From the NCBI RefSeq assembly GCF_007558725.1, contig NZ_VLPL01000011.1, positions 1 through 64,000 on the forward strand: a stretch of DNA of 64,000 nt, given 5' to 3'. Under the pieces are notes generated by a model. That model did no database searches. It worked only from the letters and a program-made list of their open reading frames with translations, and was not told the origin of the DNA. A program made the translations under genes and the position numbers. Position 1 is the first letter of the stretch. Each line of letters starts with the position of its first letter. This stretch comes from Fluviicola chungangensis. GTDB taxonomy: Bacteria > Bacteroidota > Bacteroidia > Flavobacteriales_D > Crocinitomicaceae. Of the stretch, positions 13,820-22,968 are shown in pieces.

Positions 13820-15607
13820 TTAGTTCTTAACAACCATTTTCTTAGTAACAGTTCCTGCGCTTGTAGCAACATTTACTGTGTAAACTCCTGCAGAGAAGTT
13901 TGTTGTAGAGAAAGATACTTTAGAAGTTCCTTCTGCTACATTTGAAGAATAAACTACTTTACCGGCTAAATCAACAACTGAAATGGTAGAAGCAGTAGCA
14001 CCGTTTACTTCGATTGTAGCTTCGCCAACAACCGGGTTCGGGTAAACTGCAACATTTACATTAGCAGCATTTTCTGTAACTGACAAAGAAGAGTTGAAGT
14101 TCATACGTACCATTGGAGTAGAAGTAGAGTAGTACCAAGTACCTGTATTCTCATTTCCATCCAAGTAGAATGTTGTTTGCGCTTCGGAAATACCGGAAGT
14201 TCCAACAACGAAATCATCTGTTGCTCCACCGTCACCGTAAGAACCAACTACCAACAGGTAAGAGTTACCCGCTAATAATGGGTACGAAGAAGTTAAAGGA
14301 AGCGTAATCATTGTTCCTAATTCTCCTGCAGTTACTGTGTGTAATGCTGTTGGAGCTGCATAAACGAAATTACCTGATCCATCAATGGTATATAACAAAC
14401 CGTAGATTTGACAGTTTTCAGTTGAAGTAGAAGCAACCCATACGTCAACACCTGTTAATGTTTGGTTTGCAGTGATATCGAAAATGTTCCCCATTTCGTA
14501 ACCTTGTCCCTGGTTGTAAGAACCGGCCTGAACTACCTGAGCATCACGTGCAAAAGTGGTTTGAGTTGTTTCAAAAGCTAAAGCAGGAGCTGCGTTATCC
14601 AATGGATTCGCATCTGTTTGACCTGAAGTAGTACCACCTGTTACAGTGAAACTTGCAACTGCAGCAGCAGGTTGGAAAGTAGCTGCAATATCAAATGTAT
14701 CTGATTCATTTGGATTCAAAGCACCTTGCGGGCTTATTCCCGAGTAAGCAGCAGAAACAATTGCAGCATTGAATGTGACATCTGATTGAGCCATTGCACC
14801 GATGTTCTCAACGATTCCTGCGAAATGGATCGGGTTGATCTGAGCAATCGGAGTTTGGTAGTACGGTAAACGTGCTCCCCAAGTTCCTTCAACTCCCCAG
14901 TAGTATCCTGTCGCAGTTAAATCGTAGTTGTCAGTTTCAACCAGTTTTACGTCATCAACTGCCCAGAACCAGTCATAAGCACCTACGTAACGGAAACCAA
15001 CTTTTACGTTTGCCTGGTTTGCTGCAACAGAGGAAATGTTCACCTGAGCAATAGCAGGGTTCGCAGAGTTCGTGTTTACAGCTTGAGATGTATTTACCTG
15101 GAAATCTGTCCATGTAGTTCCGCCGTCATTGGAAACAACTACATAATACAACTCCTGGTAATGACGAGTTGATTGTTCGAAAATCATTGAAACATTTGGT
15201 TTCATTGAACAGTCAATTGCAGCGGCAGTAACAATCATTGAGTTTTGGGTTTGTCCTGCGCCGGCCGCATCCGAGTTAATCAATGCATAACCATTTGCAG
15301 CAGTTGTGTGACCAGCCGGTTTCAATGCTGTTACCGGGATTGCATTCACGTCTGTAGTAATAGCCCAATCACCCATGGTATGAGGGGGCGTTCCTGCTGC
15401 TCCTGCATTGGAAATAACCCAATCAGAAGGAACATCAAAATGGTTTTGCCAGAAAGGAACTGCTTTTTCTAAATGATGCATTGCCTTTGCCGGAACTTCA
15501 CCGATGTTTTGGATTTTTTGCGCACTGCGCAAGTTCTTGTTCATTAGCTGAGCTGAAGCTGAGCCCGCAATGATCAAAGTAAATAAGCCTAAGTATACTT
15601 TTTTCAT
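13820..15607 (-). CDS. Secreted protein with MAM-like jelly-roll domain and T9SS sorting domain
   Basis: A 595-residue exported protein. Signal peptide MKKVYLGLFTLIIAGSASAQ. About residues 55-225 look like a choice-of-anchor J / MAM-type beta sandwich (FEQSTRHYQELYYVVVSNDG, then FRYVGAYDWFWAVDDVKLVE). The middle, about 235-500, is all-beta with a further carbohydrate-binding-like section (VDVWVASTSTENCQIYGLLY). The last 75 residues are a T9SS type A domain (VNVAVYPNPVVGEATIEVNG, then SAGVYTVNVATSAGTVTKKM). It probably acts on the cell surface or in the medium as an adhesin or binding protein. No catalytic motif is seen. Confidence 0.85.
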   Translation of the reverse strand: MKKVYLGLFTLIIAGSASAQLMNKNLRSAQKIQNIGEVPAKAMHHLEKAVPFWQNHFDVPSDWVISNAGAAGTPPHTMGDWAITTDVNAIPVTALKPAGHTTAANGYALINSDAAGAGQTQNSMIVTAAAIDCSMKPNVSMIFEQSTRHYQELYYVVVSNDGGTTWTDFQVNTSQAVNTNSANPAIAQVNISSVAANQANVKVGFRYVGAYDWFWAVDDVKLVETDNYDLTATGYYWGVEGTWGARLPYYQTPIAQINPIHFAGIVENIGAMAQSDVTFNAAIVSAAYSGISPQGALNPNESDTFDIAATFQPAAAVASFTVTGGTTSGQTDANPLDNAAPALAFETTQTTFARDAQVVQAGSYNQGQGYEMGNIFDITANQTLTGVDVWVASTSTENCQIYGLLYTIDGSGNFVYAAPTALHTVTAGELGTMITLPLTSSYPLLAGNSYLLVVGSYGDGGATDDFVVGTSGISEAQTTFYLDGNENTGTWYYSTSTPMVRMNFNSSLSVTENAANVNVAVYPNPVVGEATIEVNGATASTISVVDLAGKVVYSSNVAEGTSKVSFSTTNFSAGVYTVNVATSAGTVTKKMVVKN

Positions 15608-15824
15608 AGTTTTTTATTTGACGTAAAAATAAAGAAACAGTAATGAAATAAAAAATTTAATTGCCTTATGAATGGCAAAATAACGGGATGACAGGTAAGT
15701 TTTTGATTTGAAGATTATTCTGAAAAGCCTGATTCCCCTAGTAAATTAGTGGATTTTTCGAAGCGTAAAAAAATATTGTAGAATAACGGATTAATGACAT
15801 TTTATGAAAACAGGATAAAAACGC

Positions 15825-16157
15825 TTAATCGATATGGTAAAAAGCTTCCAGGAAACTTTCAAGACTGTTGTATACACTGTGATTCAGGTTGATGAACAGC
15901 TGATCATTTCCTTTCAGTTCTGTGTTTAGGGATTCGCAATACTTTTCATAGATGACTTCGGCTTTTGAAAGTCCGCGGATTACTTCTTCTAAAAACGGAA
16001 TGTATTCGGCATAACCTGGATTTTGGAGCAATTCGCTTAAAGCAGCGATGGCTTTTGATGCATTGTTTGACAGAACACTGGCTGAAGTAAAGGTATTTAG
16101 CCTGGTTCGTTTGGCATGTTGAAAATAGCGGTCGATGTTTTGGATAATCTGTTCCAT
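15825..16157 (-). CDS. Small helical protein of unknown function
   Basis: A 110-residue soluble protein that I do not recognise. It looks all-helical, with helices around residues 3-17, 24-45, 50-75 and 83-108, and is mildly acidic. There is no signal peptide, cysteine or obvious metal motif. It lies between a T9SS substrate gene and two tRNA genes on the same strand, and seems to be transcribed on its own. Confidence 0.6.
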   Translation of the reverse strand: MEQIIQNIDRYFQHAKRTRLNTFTSASVLSNNASKAIAALSELLQNPGYAEYIPFLEEVIRGLSKAEVIYEKYCESLNTELKGNDQLFINLNHSVYNSLESFLEAFYHID

Positions 16158-16321
16158 AGTTTAAGTGATTAAATCAGTATACGAAATTACAGGAGAAGGT
16201 CGTAAAGGTTTTACGGGGAAAGAAAAATCCCGAAGGTCTAAATACTCGCGGACTTAACTTTCCTGTATAAGGTGAATTCCGATAGTTATCGGGATGAACC
16301 CGGACAACCAGAGAGGTAATC

Positions 16322-16358
16322 AAAAAAGCCTCGACTTTCCGAAGAAAATCAAGGCTTA
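16322..16358 (-). terminator. Terminator of the tRNA transcript
   Basis: AAGCCTCGACTTT pairs with AAAATCAAGGCTT with one or two mismatches. On the minus strand the stem is followed by a run of Ts, 27 bases after the tRNA-Leu gene. Confidence 0.8.
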
Positions 16359-16384
16359 ATCTCATGAGCTGGAAGCGCTCAATG

Positions 16385-16468
16385 TACTCGAAGCGGGACT
16401 TGAACCCGCACGACCAGATGGTCACAGGATTTTAAGTCCGGCGTGTCTACCAATTCCACCATTCGAGC
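16385..16468 (-). tRNA. tRNA-Leu (anticodon TAA)
   Basis: The minus strand folds into a class II tRNA of 84 bases. The acceptor stem pairs GCTCGAA with TTCGAGT (G-U at the end) and has discriminator A. The D region reads TGGTGGAATTGGTAGACACG, the anticodon stem-loop is GGACTTAAAATCC with anticodon TAA, a long variable arm follows, and the T arm is GCGGGTTCAAGTCCCGC. CCA is not encoded. Confidence 0.93.
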
Positions 16469-16532
16469 ATTTCTCGCACTGCGAGCGGACTTAAAAAAAT
16501 AATCCCGGCTATAAACCGAGATCATTTCTTTG

Positions 16533-16605
<73 letters not shown>

Positions 16606-16646
16606 ATGATATTTCAATAACCGACACCTCTTTTGGAATCGGGTTG

Positions 16647-16678
16647 CAAATCTAATAATTCCTTTGTTCAATTTGCAA
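16647..16678 (-). promoter_or_regulatory. Promoter of the tRNA-Gly/tRNA-Leu transcript
   Basis: On the minus strand TTG (16678-16676) is followed 21 bases later by TAGATTTG (16654-16647), a Bacteroidetes-type promoter. It lies about 42 bases upstream of tRNA-Gly. Confidence 0.55.
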
Positions 16679-16741
16679 GGTTTCAAGGACTTTTTTTTAT
16701 TTTTTTTCGATCTCAAAAATGAATTTCACAAGAACTTTCAG

Positions 16742-19366
16742 TTATCCACCCGTTAACTTCTTGATTTCGTTTAATTTCATCAGTGCTTCAACCGGTGTCA
16801 GGGTATTGATATCAATCGAGATCAATTGGTCGTGAATTTGCTCCAATACCGGGTCGTTCAACTGGAAAAAACTCAATTGCATATCGGAAGTATTTCCCGC
16901 ATGTACCACCACATCTTTCACGGTTTTTACTTCGCTGGAGCGGTGGTTCAATTCCAGTTGTTCCAGCATGAGTTCCGCCCGTTGAATAACTTTATTGGGC
17001 ATTCCGGCCAGTTTTGCAACGTGGATACCGAAGCTGTGTTCACTTCCGCCTTCGACCAATTTGCGCAGGAAGATGATTTTTTGTCCCACTTCTTTTACAC
17101 TTACATTGTAATTGTGAATGCGAGAGAACTGTGCCGCCATTTCATTCAGTTCGTGGTAATGAGTGGCGAAAAGCGTTTTTCCTTTGGCCTGTGGAAATTC
17201 GTGAATGTATTCCGCAATGGCCCAGGCAATGGAAATTCCGTCATACGTACTCGTTCCACGGCCAATTTCGTCCAGCAGAATCAAACTCCTGTCCGACAGG
17301 TTGTTCAAAATACTGGAAGTTTCATTCATTTCGACCATGAAAGTCGATTCTCCGGAAGAAATATTATCGGATGCGCCGACACGGGTAAATACTTTGTCTA
17401 CAATTCCAAGGATTGCAGCATCCGCCGGAACAAAACTTCCCATCTGGGCCATCAATACGATCAAAGCGGTTTGACGTAATAAGGCACTTTTACCTGACAT
17501 ATTCGGTCCGGTGATCATGATGATCTGTTGCTCCTCTTTGTCGAGGTAAACGTCGTTCGGAACATATTCTTCCCCCGGCTTTAATTGACCTTCAATAACC
17601 GGGTGCCGGCCGTTTTTAATATCGATTACGTAGCTGTCATTGACAGTTGGTTTGGTGTAATTTTTCCTGATTGCCAGTTCCGCAAAACCGGTCAGGCAAT
17701 CCAGTTGTGCGATGAGGTAGGCATTGCGTTGGATCTGCCCCACAAAAGCGCTGAGTTTTTGAACCAATTCGAAGTACAGTTGGGCTTCAATGGCAGCAAT
17801 TTTATCTTCTGCTCCCAGGATTTTCGTTTCGTATTCTTTCAGTTCAGGGGTGATGTACCGCTCTGCGCTTACCAGGGTCTGTTTCCGGATCCATTCTTCC
17901 GGGACTTTGTCTTTGTGTGTGTTGCGAACCTCCAAATAATATCCGAATACGTTGTTGAAAGCAATTTTCAGGCTGGGGATTCCTGTTTTTTCGGATTCCC
18001 GTTCCTGCATGGCTTCCAGGTAATCTTTTCCGCTTTCTGAAATGGCGCGTAATTCGTCCAGTTCCGGATGGACTCCACTCGCAATAACAGGTCCTTTTCC
18101 AAGCATCACAGCCGGGTCTTTCAACAAAAAGTGTTCAACCGATTGAATAAATTCTTCGCAAGGCTCAATACGTGTTGAAAGTTGCTTCAGCAGTTCGCTT
18201 TCACTGTGTGAACAAGCATCACGAAGCGGGGTCATGTGCTCCAGGATGCGCGAAAGTACCCGCAATTCTTTCGGGTGGATCCTTCCTACGGCAACTTTGG
18301 AAATCAGACGCTCCATGTCACCGATCTCACTTAATTCGTGTTCGATCTCCGCCCGTAAACTGCTTTTCTCGGTCAAATCTGCAACGGCATCTACACGCAG
18401 GTTGATTTGTTCCGGAAGTTTTAAGGGCATGACGATCCAGCGCTTCAGTAAGCGGTCTCCCATCGGGGTTTTGGTGCCGTTGACCACATCGAACAAGGTT
18501 TTTCCACCTTCGTTCAAGGGAGAGATCAATTCCAGGTTTCGAATGGTGAACCGGTCGAGCCAAACGAATTTTTCTTCTTCAATTCGCTGAATTTGCGTGA
18601 TATGTCCGAGCTTGTCGTGTTGCGTTTCTCCCAGGTAGTGCAGGATTGCGCCGGCAGCAACGATTCCCTGTTCCAGATCATCAATCCCGAATCCTTTCAT
18701 GGAATTGGTCTGGAAATGGTTTGTCAGGCGTTCTTTCCCGAAATCGGATGTAAAAACCCAATCATCCAGTCGAAATGTATAGTATTTCGTCCCGAATAAT
18801 TCCTGAAAAAACGCGTGTTTATTCTTTTGATAGATGATCTCACTCGGTTCAAAGCCCTGGATCAGTTTATTGATGTATTCGGTATTTCCCTGTGCGGTAA
18901 AAAATTCTCCGGTGGTAACATCCAGGAAGGAGATTCCGTGAACGTCTTTACCGAAGTGAATCGCACCCAGGAAGTTATTGTGGTGGCCGTCCAGGATTTT
19001 ATCGCTGAAAGCGATTCCGGGAGTGACTAATTCGGTAACGCCCCGTTTGACGATTGTTTTGGTCATTTTCGGGTCTTCCAGTTGATCGCAAATAGCCACG
19101 CGATGTCCGGCACGAACCAGTTTCGGAAGATAAGACTCCAGGGAATGATGCGGAAAACCGGCCAGTTCAATTTCAGATGGCGAACCGGCACCTCTTTTGG
19201 TTAAAACAATTCCAAGAGTTTTGGATGCAGTGATCGCATCTTCACCAAACGTTTCATAGAAATCCCCTACACGGAAAAGCAGCAAAGCCTGAGGGTGTTT
19301 TGCTTTGATCTCATTGTATTGCTTCATTAAGGGCGTTTCCGCCGGGTCTTTTTCTTTTTTAGACAC
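16742..19366 (-). CDS. mutS: DNA mismatch repair protein MutS
   Basis: An 874-residue MutS. The mismatch-probing F36-x-E38 motif is in VGDFYETFGEDA. The Walker A loop GPNMSGKSALL, the signature segment DNISSGESTFMVEMNETSSI, Walker B LILLDEIGRGTSTYDG and the ATHYHEL motif are all present, and the length matches the family. It recognises base mismatches and starts strand-directed repair with MutL. The start MSKKEKDPAETPLMKQYNEI fits; it is a monocistronic unit upstream of the tRNAs. Confidence 0.97.
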   Translation of the reverse strand: MSKKEKDPAETPLMKQYNEIKAKHPQALLLFRVGDFYETFGEDAITASKTLGIVLTKRGAGSPSEIELAGFPHHSLESYLPKLVRAGHRVAICDQLEDPKMTKTIVKRGVTELVTPGIAFSDKILDGHHNNFLGAIHFGKDVHGISFLDVTTGEFFTAQGNTEYINKLIQGFEPSEIIYQKNKHAFFQELFGTKYYTFRLDDWVFTSDFGKERLTNHFQTNSMKGFGIDDLEQGIVAAGAILHYLGETQHDKLGHITQIQRIEEEKFVWLDRFTIRNLELISPLNEGGKTLFDVVNGTKTPMGDRLLKRWIVMPLKLPEQINLRVDAVADLTEKSSLRAEIEHELSEIGDMERLISKVAVGRIHPKELRVLSRILEHMTPLRDACSHSESELLKQLSTRIEPCEEFIQSVEHFLLKDPAVMLGKGPVIASGVHPELDELRAISESGKDYLEAMQERESEKTGIPSLKIAFNNVFGYYLEVRNTHKDKVPEEWIRKQTLVSAERYITPELKEYETKILGAEDKIAAIEAQLYFELVQKLSAFVGQIQRNAYLIAQLDCLTGFAELAIRKNYTKPTVNDSYVIDIKNGRHPVIEGQLKPGEEYVPNDVYLDKEEQQIIMITGPNMSGKSALLRQTALIVLMAQMGSFVPADAAILGIVDKVFTRVGASDNISSGESTFMVEMNETSSILNNLSDRSLILLDEIGRGTSTYDGISIAWAIAEYIHEFPQAKGKTLFATHYHELNEMAAQFSRIHNYNVSVKEVGQKIIFLRKLVEGGSEHSFGIHVAKLAGMPNKVIQRAELMLEQLELNHRSSEVKTVKDVVVHAGNTSDMQLSFFQLNDPVLEQIHDQLISIDINTLTPVEALMKLNEIKKLTGG

Positions 19367-19468
19367 GTGAATCTATTTGGTTCAGGCCAAAAATACGAAG
19401 CGAACTTTGAGTTTAGAGAATTTTGGTATGACTAGTTTTCAACATAACTTGAACAGATGCTGGTCTTA

Positions 19469-20029
19469 TCAGGTTTTGATGAAGCGCTGAAACTGTCTCG
19501 TTCCGTTGTTAACCACTATCAACAGGTAATTTCCATTTTCAAGTTTTGAAATGTCAATGTGCGGGTTGTTTGAAGAAGGATGTATCAAAACAATTCTTCC
19601 GGCAGGATCTATAATTTCCAGTTGGTCGAATTGGAGATCATTTAATACCAATTCATTGCTTACCGGGTTGGAGTGAATGAGTTGATTGTTCTCAGAAGCG
19701 TTTTCGGTAAGTTCCCAGAAACAGGCAGAAACAGGCAGAATGGTAACAATATATTTAGCGGTATCTACCGGACAGTTGGTATCCGATATGTGGTAAAAAT
19801 AGGTGTATTGTCCCGGAAATTGGAGTGAAATAATCGTATTCGTCATCGTATCACCCATCGGATTAATGAATATGCCAGTTGTATCGGCATCCAGGGATCT
19901 CAGGTTTGCAATATTGAAGACTTCGTTGGGACAATAGGTTGCTGCAGAATCCTGACCGGCAGTCGGGCATTGTGCAACTGACAAATTGCAGAAAGAGATG
20001 GATATTATTAGTATCAGGATGGTTTCCAT
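19469..20029 (-). CDS. Small T9SS-exported protein
   Basis: I start it at the ATG at 20029 (186 residues), which gives a clean signal peptide METILILIISISFCNLSVAQ; the in-frame sequence upstream would put residues before it. The middle (about 25-115) contains cysteines in CPTAGQDSAATYC and a beta-rich PKD/Ig-like section. The end, from about 122, is a T9SS type A domain (SNPVSNELVLNDLQFDQLEI, then LENGNYLLIVVNNGT). No known binding or catalytic motif is seen. It is divergent from the methyltransferase gene. Confidence 0.75.
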   Translation of the reverse strand: METILILIISISFCNLSVAQCPTAGQDSAATYCPNEVFNIANLRSLDADTTGIFINPMGDTMTNTIISLQFPGQYTYFYHISDTNCPVDTAKYIVTILPVSACFWELTENASENNQLIHSNPVSNELVLNDLQFDQLEIIDPAGRIVLIHPSSNNPHIDISKLENGNYLLIVVNNGTRQFQRFIKT

Positions 20030-20082
20030 ACAGTGAAAATAAATGAATCGGATTACTTGTCCAAAAAAATGATGCAAATAGG

Positions 20083-20090
20083 TATTTTTG
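20083..20090 (+). promoter_or_regulatory. -7 box TATTTTTG next to the methyltransferase start
   Basis: A perfect TAnnTTTG box ends only 4 bases before the ATG at 20095. With the usual spacing transcription would begin at or next to the start codon, giving a leaderless message. Confidence 0.55.
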
Positions 20091-20094
20091 CCCT

Positions 20095-20625
20095 ATGAAC
20101 CGGAAATTGAAATTGTGGGAGCTGGAGCGTGTAGATGAACAGACTTTTAAAGGTCAGGAAAAATTCCCCCTGATCATTGTTTTGAACGATATTCGAAGCC
20201 TAAGCAATATCGGTTCTTTTTTTCGCACGGCAGATGCCTTCAATGTGGAAAAAATCTATTTGTGTGGGATTACTGCACAACCTCCGCATCGCGAAATTCA
20301 TAAAACCGCACTGGGGGCAACCGATACCATCGATTGGGAATACCGGGAAGATATTAATGAACTGGTCTCTCAATTGAAAGGGGACGGAATTGCTGTTTGC
20401 AGCATTGAACAGGCAGAAAAAACCGTTTTGCTGCATGAGATTTCTGATTTAACGGATCGGAAGTTTGCTTTGGTATTTGGGAATGAAGTAGACGGCGTAG
20501 ACCAATCCGTGATCGATTCCTCGGATTACATCATCGAGATTCCACAGTTCGGTACCAAACATAGTTTGAATGTTTCTGTTTGTGCCGGAATCGTTTTGTG
20601 GGAATTCGCGAAGAAATATATTTGA
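20095..20625 (+). CDS. TrmH/SpoU-family RNA 2'-O-methyltransferase
   Basis: A 176-residue SPOUT-class methyltransferase that should use S-adenosylmethionine to methylate a ribose in tRNA or rRNA. Motif 1 is LNDIRSLSNIGSFFRTADAF, motif 2 LVFGNEVDGVDQSVID, motif 3 IEIPQFGTKHSLNVSVCAGI. It lacks the N-terminal extension of RlmB, so it is a minimal catalytic core. The target RNA cannot be told from the sequence. A -7 box right before the start codon suggests a leaderless transcript. Confidence 0.9.
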   Translation: MNRKLKLWELERVDEQTFKGQEKFPLIIVLNDIRSLSNIGSFFRTADAFNVEKIYLCGITAQPPHREIHKTALGATDTIDWEYREDINELVSQLKGDGIAVCSIEQAEKTVLLHEISDLTDRKFALVFGNEVDGVDQSVIDSSDYIIEIPQFGTKHSLNVSVCAGIVLWEFAKKYI

Positions 20626-20659
20626 ATTTCGAATCCCTGATTTTGGGCTTTTAATTTCG

Positions 20660-20682
20660 TTCTAGGGTTTACAACCCTAGAA
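20660..20682. repeat. Palindrome TTCTAGGGTT/AACCCTAGAA
   Basis: A 10-bp stem with a 3-base loop just after the methyltransferase gene. No T-run follows, so it may be a processed 3' structure or a dispersed palindrome rather than a standard terminator. A second palindrome, GCGTGTACACGC, lies at 20719-20730. Confidence 0.55.
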
Positions 20683-20746
20683 GGGTGGTATCAAAAAAAA
20701 TAAGTATATTAAAGTAGCGCGTGTACACGCAACTAAAATTTCGGAA

Positions 20747-22675
20747 TCACTCTACGATCGGTTCATACAATCCATAAGTCAGCGGATTGTCTTTCCTGTA
20801 AATCACCCGGAAAGAAAGGATTTGCAACGGGTTTTTGTCCCGATTCCAAATAAAGGTGTTCAGAGTCGGATTTTCCAGTTTCTGATATTTCAGATCGATA
20901 AACTTGATGGATTGAACCAACGTGACCGTGCTGTCCTTTTGATTGATTGTATGCCTGGAAGCAGGTGTGCCCTGGAAAACAATGGTTGAATCGCCCGATT
21001 GAATAGTAAGAACCAAAAGGGGTTCTTGTTTAGGGTCTGAAAGTTTCAATTTGACCACCACATCTACTAAATCCGAAGGTCTTTTTACCAGTTTGCTCAA
21101 TTCTTTGGAATAACCCGGACCCCATTCTTCGTCTTTCTCAAAGTGATATCCGCCATCGTACCATTTTCCCGGATTGTAGCCGTTAAACAGGTTTTTATTC
21201 TTAGTGATATCCGCAATCGGTTTTTCACTGGGTTTGCCTTTGGAAACAAGCAGGGTAGACGCGGAGAAATAGTTCTTCTGCCAGATAATGTGCGGATAAG
21301 TTTCAAGAATGATTGTTCTGTAAGAAGGGGGAAGGGAGGATGTTGCCCCTAAATAGATCTGATCATATCGCCCGGATAATTGATCTAATAATGCTTCCAG
21401 ATCTTTCTCAGTAAATTCGGGGACAGTAATGAACTTGCATTGTTCTGGTCCCGGAATCCATAAATCGCCTCTTTCTTCATAAAACCGCGTTTTTGGCTCA
21501 TCAGAGAAAATAATTGCAAAACCTGGTTCTTTGTATAAGTCTGCAACATCCAAAACCAATTGCTTAAAGGGGGTTTTGTAAAATACAGAGTAGTGTTTGC
21601 GCTGGAAAACAAGGACAAAACAGTTTAATAAAATAATGGCGGAAACAAGGATCAAATTTGTTTTTTTGTCTTGCTCCTTTGCCCATCCGAACAGGAATAA
21701 AAGCAGGAAGGGATAGGCAAAAATTAGAACGGAAGGCTGTAATACAGGGGCAACGTAAATGGAATAAAAATACCCGGTAAAGAAAACGGTAAAGAACAGA
21801 ATGCCTGAAAAAAGAATGGCTTTTGAATTGCGTTTGACGTTTATTCCTGAAATGCGTGTCCAGACAATGATTCCAGAATAAAGTATAATCACGATAGTGG
21901 AAAACTGGAAAATATAATAGATGTAATGACTCAAAAAAGCAGGTTCCGGTTTACCCAACCAGCCGGACAACCCGCCCATTTTAAGCTGTGCGGCCAGAAT
22001 GGTGAAATGCGGGGAGTATAAAATGATCGCTGCCAAACAAAGCACTAAATAGTTCCGGAGAAAATCCCTGGAAGTGTAAATAATTCCAAAAAGCCCGATC
22101 AATCCTGCAGTCAGCATACTGAAATGGTGATTGTATGCACAAAGTGCCGCCGCAACGGGAAACCAGATCAGGTGTTTCCGGGCATAGTTCTTAAAGAATA
22201 CAATTTCTCCCCAATGATAAGCAAACCATAAGGTGAAGAAAAATCCGGAGGTGTAAGGTCGCGCAATCTGGCTGTACATCAACGGGTATTGGCTGGTTGC
22301 AATGATTGCAGCTACAATTAGTCCTACTGTAACATTCGACCAGCGTTTCCCTATTTTATAGGCGAAATAGACTCCACCGACCCCTGAAAAAATAAACGGA
22401 AGTTTAACAATCCATTCCGAAGTTCCGAATAATCCGGTCCAGTAATAGAGAAAGACTTGCACGAAAGCCGGATGACCATCCACTTTTACACCTTTCGCGA
22501 TCAATTCATGGAAGGAACCGAAACGGGTACGCAGTAAGCCGCTGAGTTCATCGTGTGTGTAAGGAATGGAAAACAGGTCATAACATCTCAGAATGAGTGC
22601 CAGCAAAAGAATTCCAAGGATGATGGAATGTTCTTTTATAAAATCTGAAAACGACTTCTTTCCTGTTTTAACCAC
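20747..22675 (-). CDS. Membrane glycosyltransferase, GT39/ArnT-like
   Basis: A 642-residue protein with about ten membrane segments in residues 15-370 and a C-terminal soluble domain. The N-terminal loop YTHDELSGLL has the acidic DE pair used as catalytic site in PMT/ArnT-type enzymes, and the following GHPAFVQVFLYYWTGLFG and LPFIFSGVGGVYFAYKIGKR are typical of GT-C transferases. These use lipid-linked sugars to glycosylate lipids or proteins on the outer face of the inner membrane. The acceptor is unknown. It stands alone, with no other polysaccharide genes nearby. Confidence 0.8.
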   Translation of the reverse strand: MVKTGKKSFSDFIKEHSIILGILLLALILRCYDLFSIPYTHDELSGLLRTRFGSFHELIAKGVKVDGHPAFVQVFLYYWTGLFGTSEWIVKLPFIFSGVGGVYFAYKIGKRWSNVTVGLIVAAIIATSQYPLMYSQIARPYTSGFFFTLWFAYHWGEIVFFKNYARKHLIWFPVAAALCAYNHHFSMLTAGLIGLFGIIYTSRDFLRNYLVLCLAAIILYSPHFTILAAQLKMGGLSGWLGKPEPAFLSHYIYYIFQFSTIVIILYSGIIVWTRISGINVKRNSKAILFSGILFFTVFFTGYFYSIYVAPVLQPSVLIFAYPFLLLFLFGWAKEQDKKTNLILVSAIILLNCFVLVFQRKHYSVFYKTPFKQLVLDVADLYKEPGFAIIFSDEPKTRFYEERGDLWIPGPEQCKFITVPEFTEKDLEALLDQLSGRYDQIYLGATSSLPPSYRTIILETYPHIIWQKNYFSASTLLVSKGKPSEKPIADITKNKNLFNGYNPGKWYDGGYHFEKDEEWGPGYSKELSKLVKRPSDLVDVVVKLKLSDPKQEPLLVLTIQSGDSTIVFQGTPASRHTINQKDSTVTLVQSIKFIDLKYQKLENPTLNTFIWNRDKNPLQILSFRVIYRKDNPLTYGLYEPIVE

Positions 22676-22940
22676 GCAACTGTTTTATTGTTTTTCATAA
22701 ATGGGCAAATGTTAAAGGTGCCTGCTGAAGTCTGGTGAATCCGGCAGGTGAGCTATTCATTTGTGCATTTGTGGTAGTATAATATGCATATTCTATTTGG
22801 TAAAAGTAACAAAGCTTGATAAAACTCCGGAATTACGTGCTGATTCATTCCGGAAAACCTTTCTATATCGTCCTGTTTTTTAGTTCTGGACTAGGATAGT
22901 TTTACCATTTTTTAGTGATCTCTATCTGGGAAACAATCCG

Positions 22941-22948
22941 TATTTTTG
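22941..22948 (+). promoter_or_regulatory. -7 box TATTTTTG of the flavoprotein gene
   Basis: TAnnTTTG match 20 bases before the ATG at 22969. It lies inside the only longer in-frame extension, which supports the downstream start. Confidence 0.5.
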
Positions 22949-22968
22949 CTGCACTTTTAACAGGAAAA

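Noticed and set aside
16826-17479. 217-codon reading frame antisense to mutS
   Set aside because: It is a shadow of the conserved MutS ATPase domain on the other strand.
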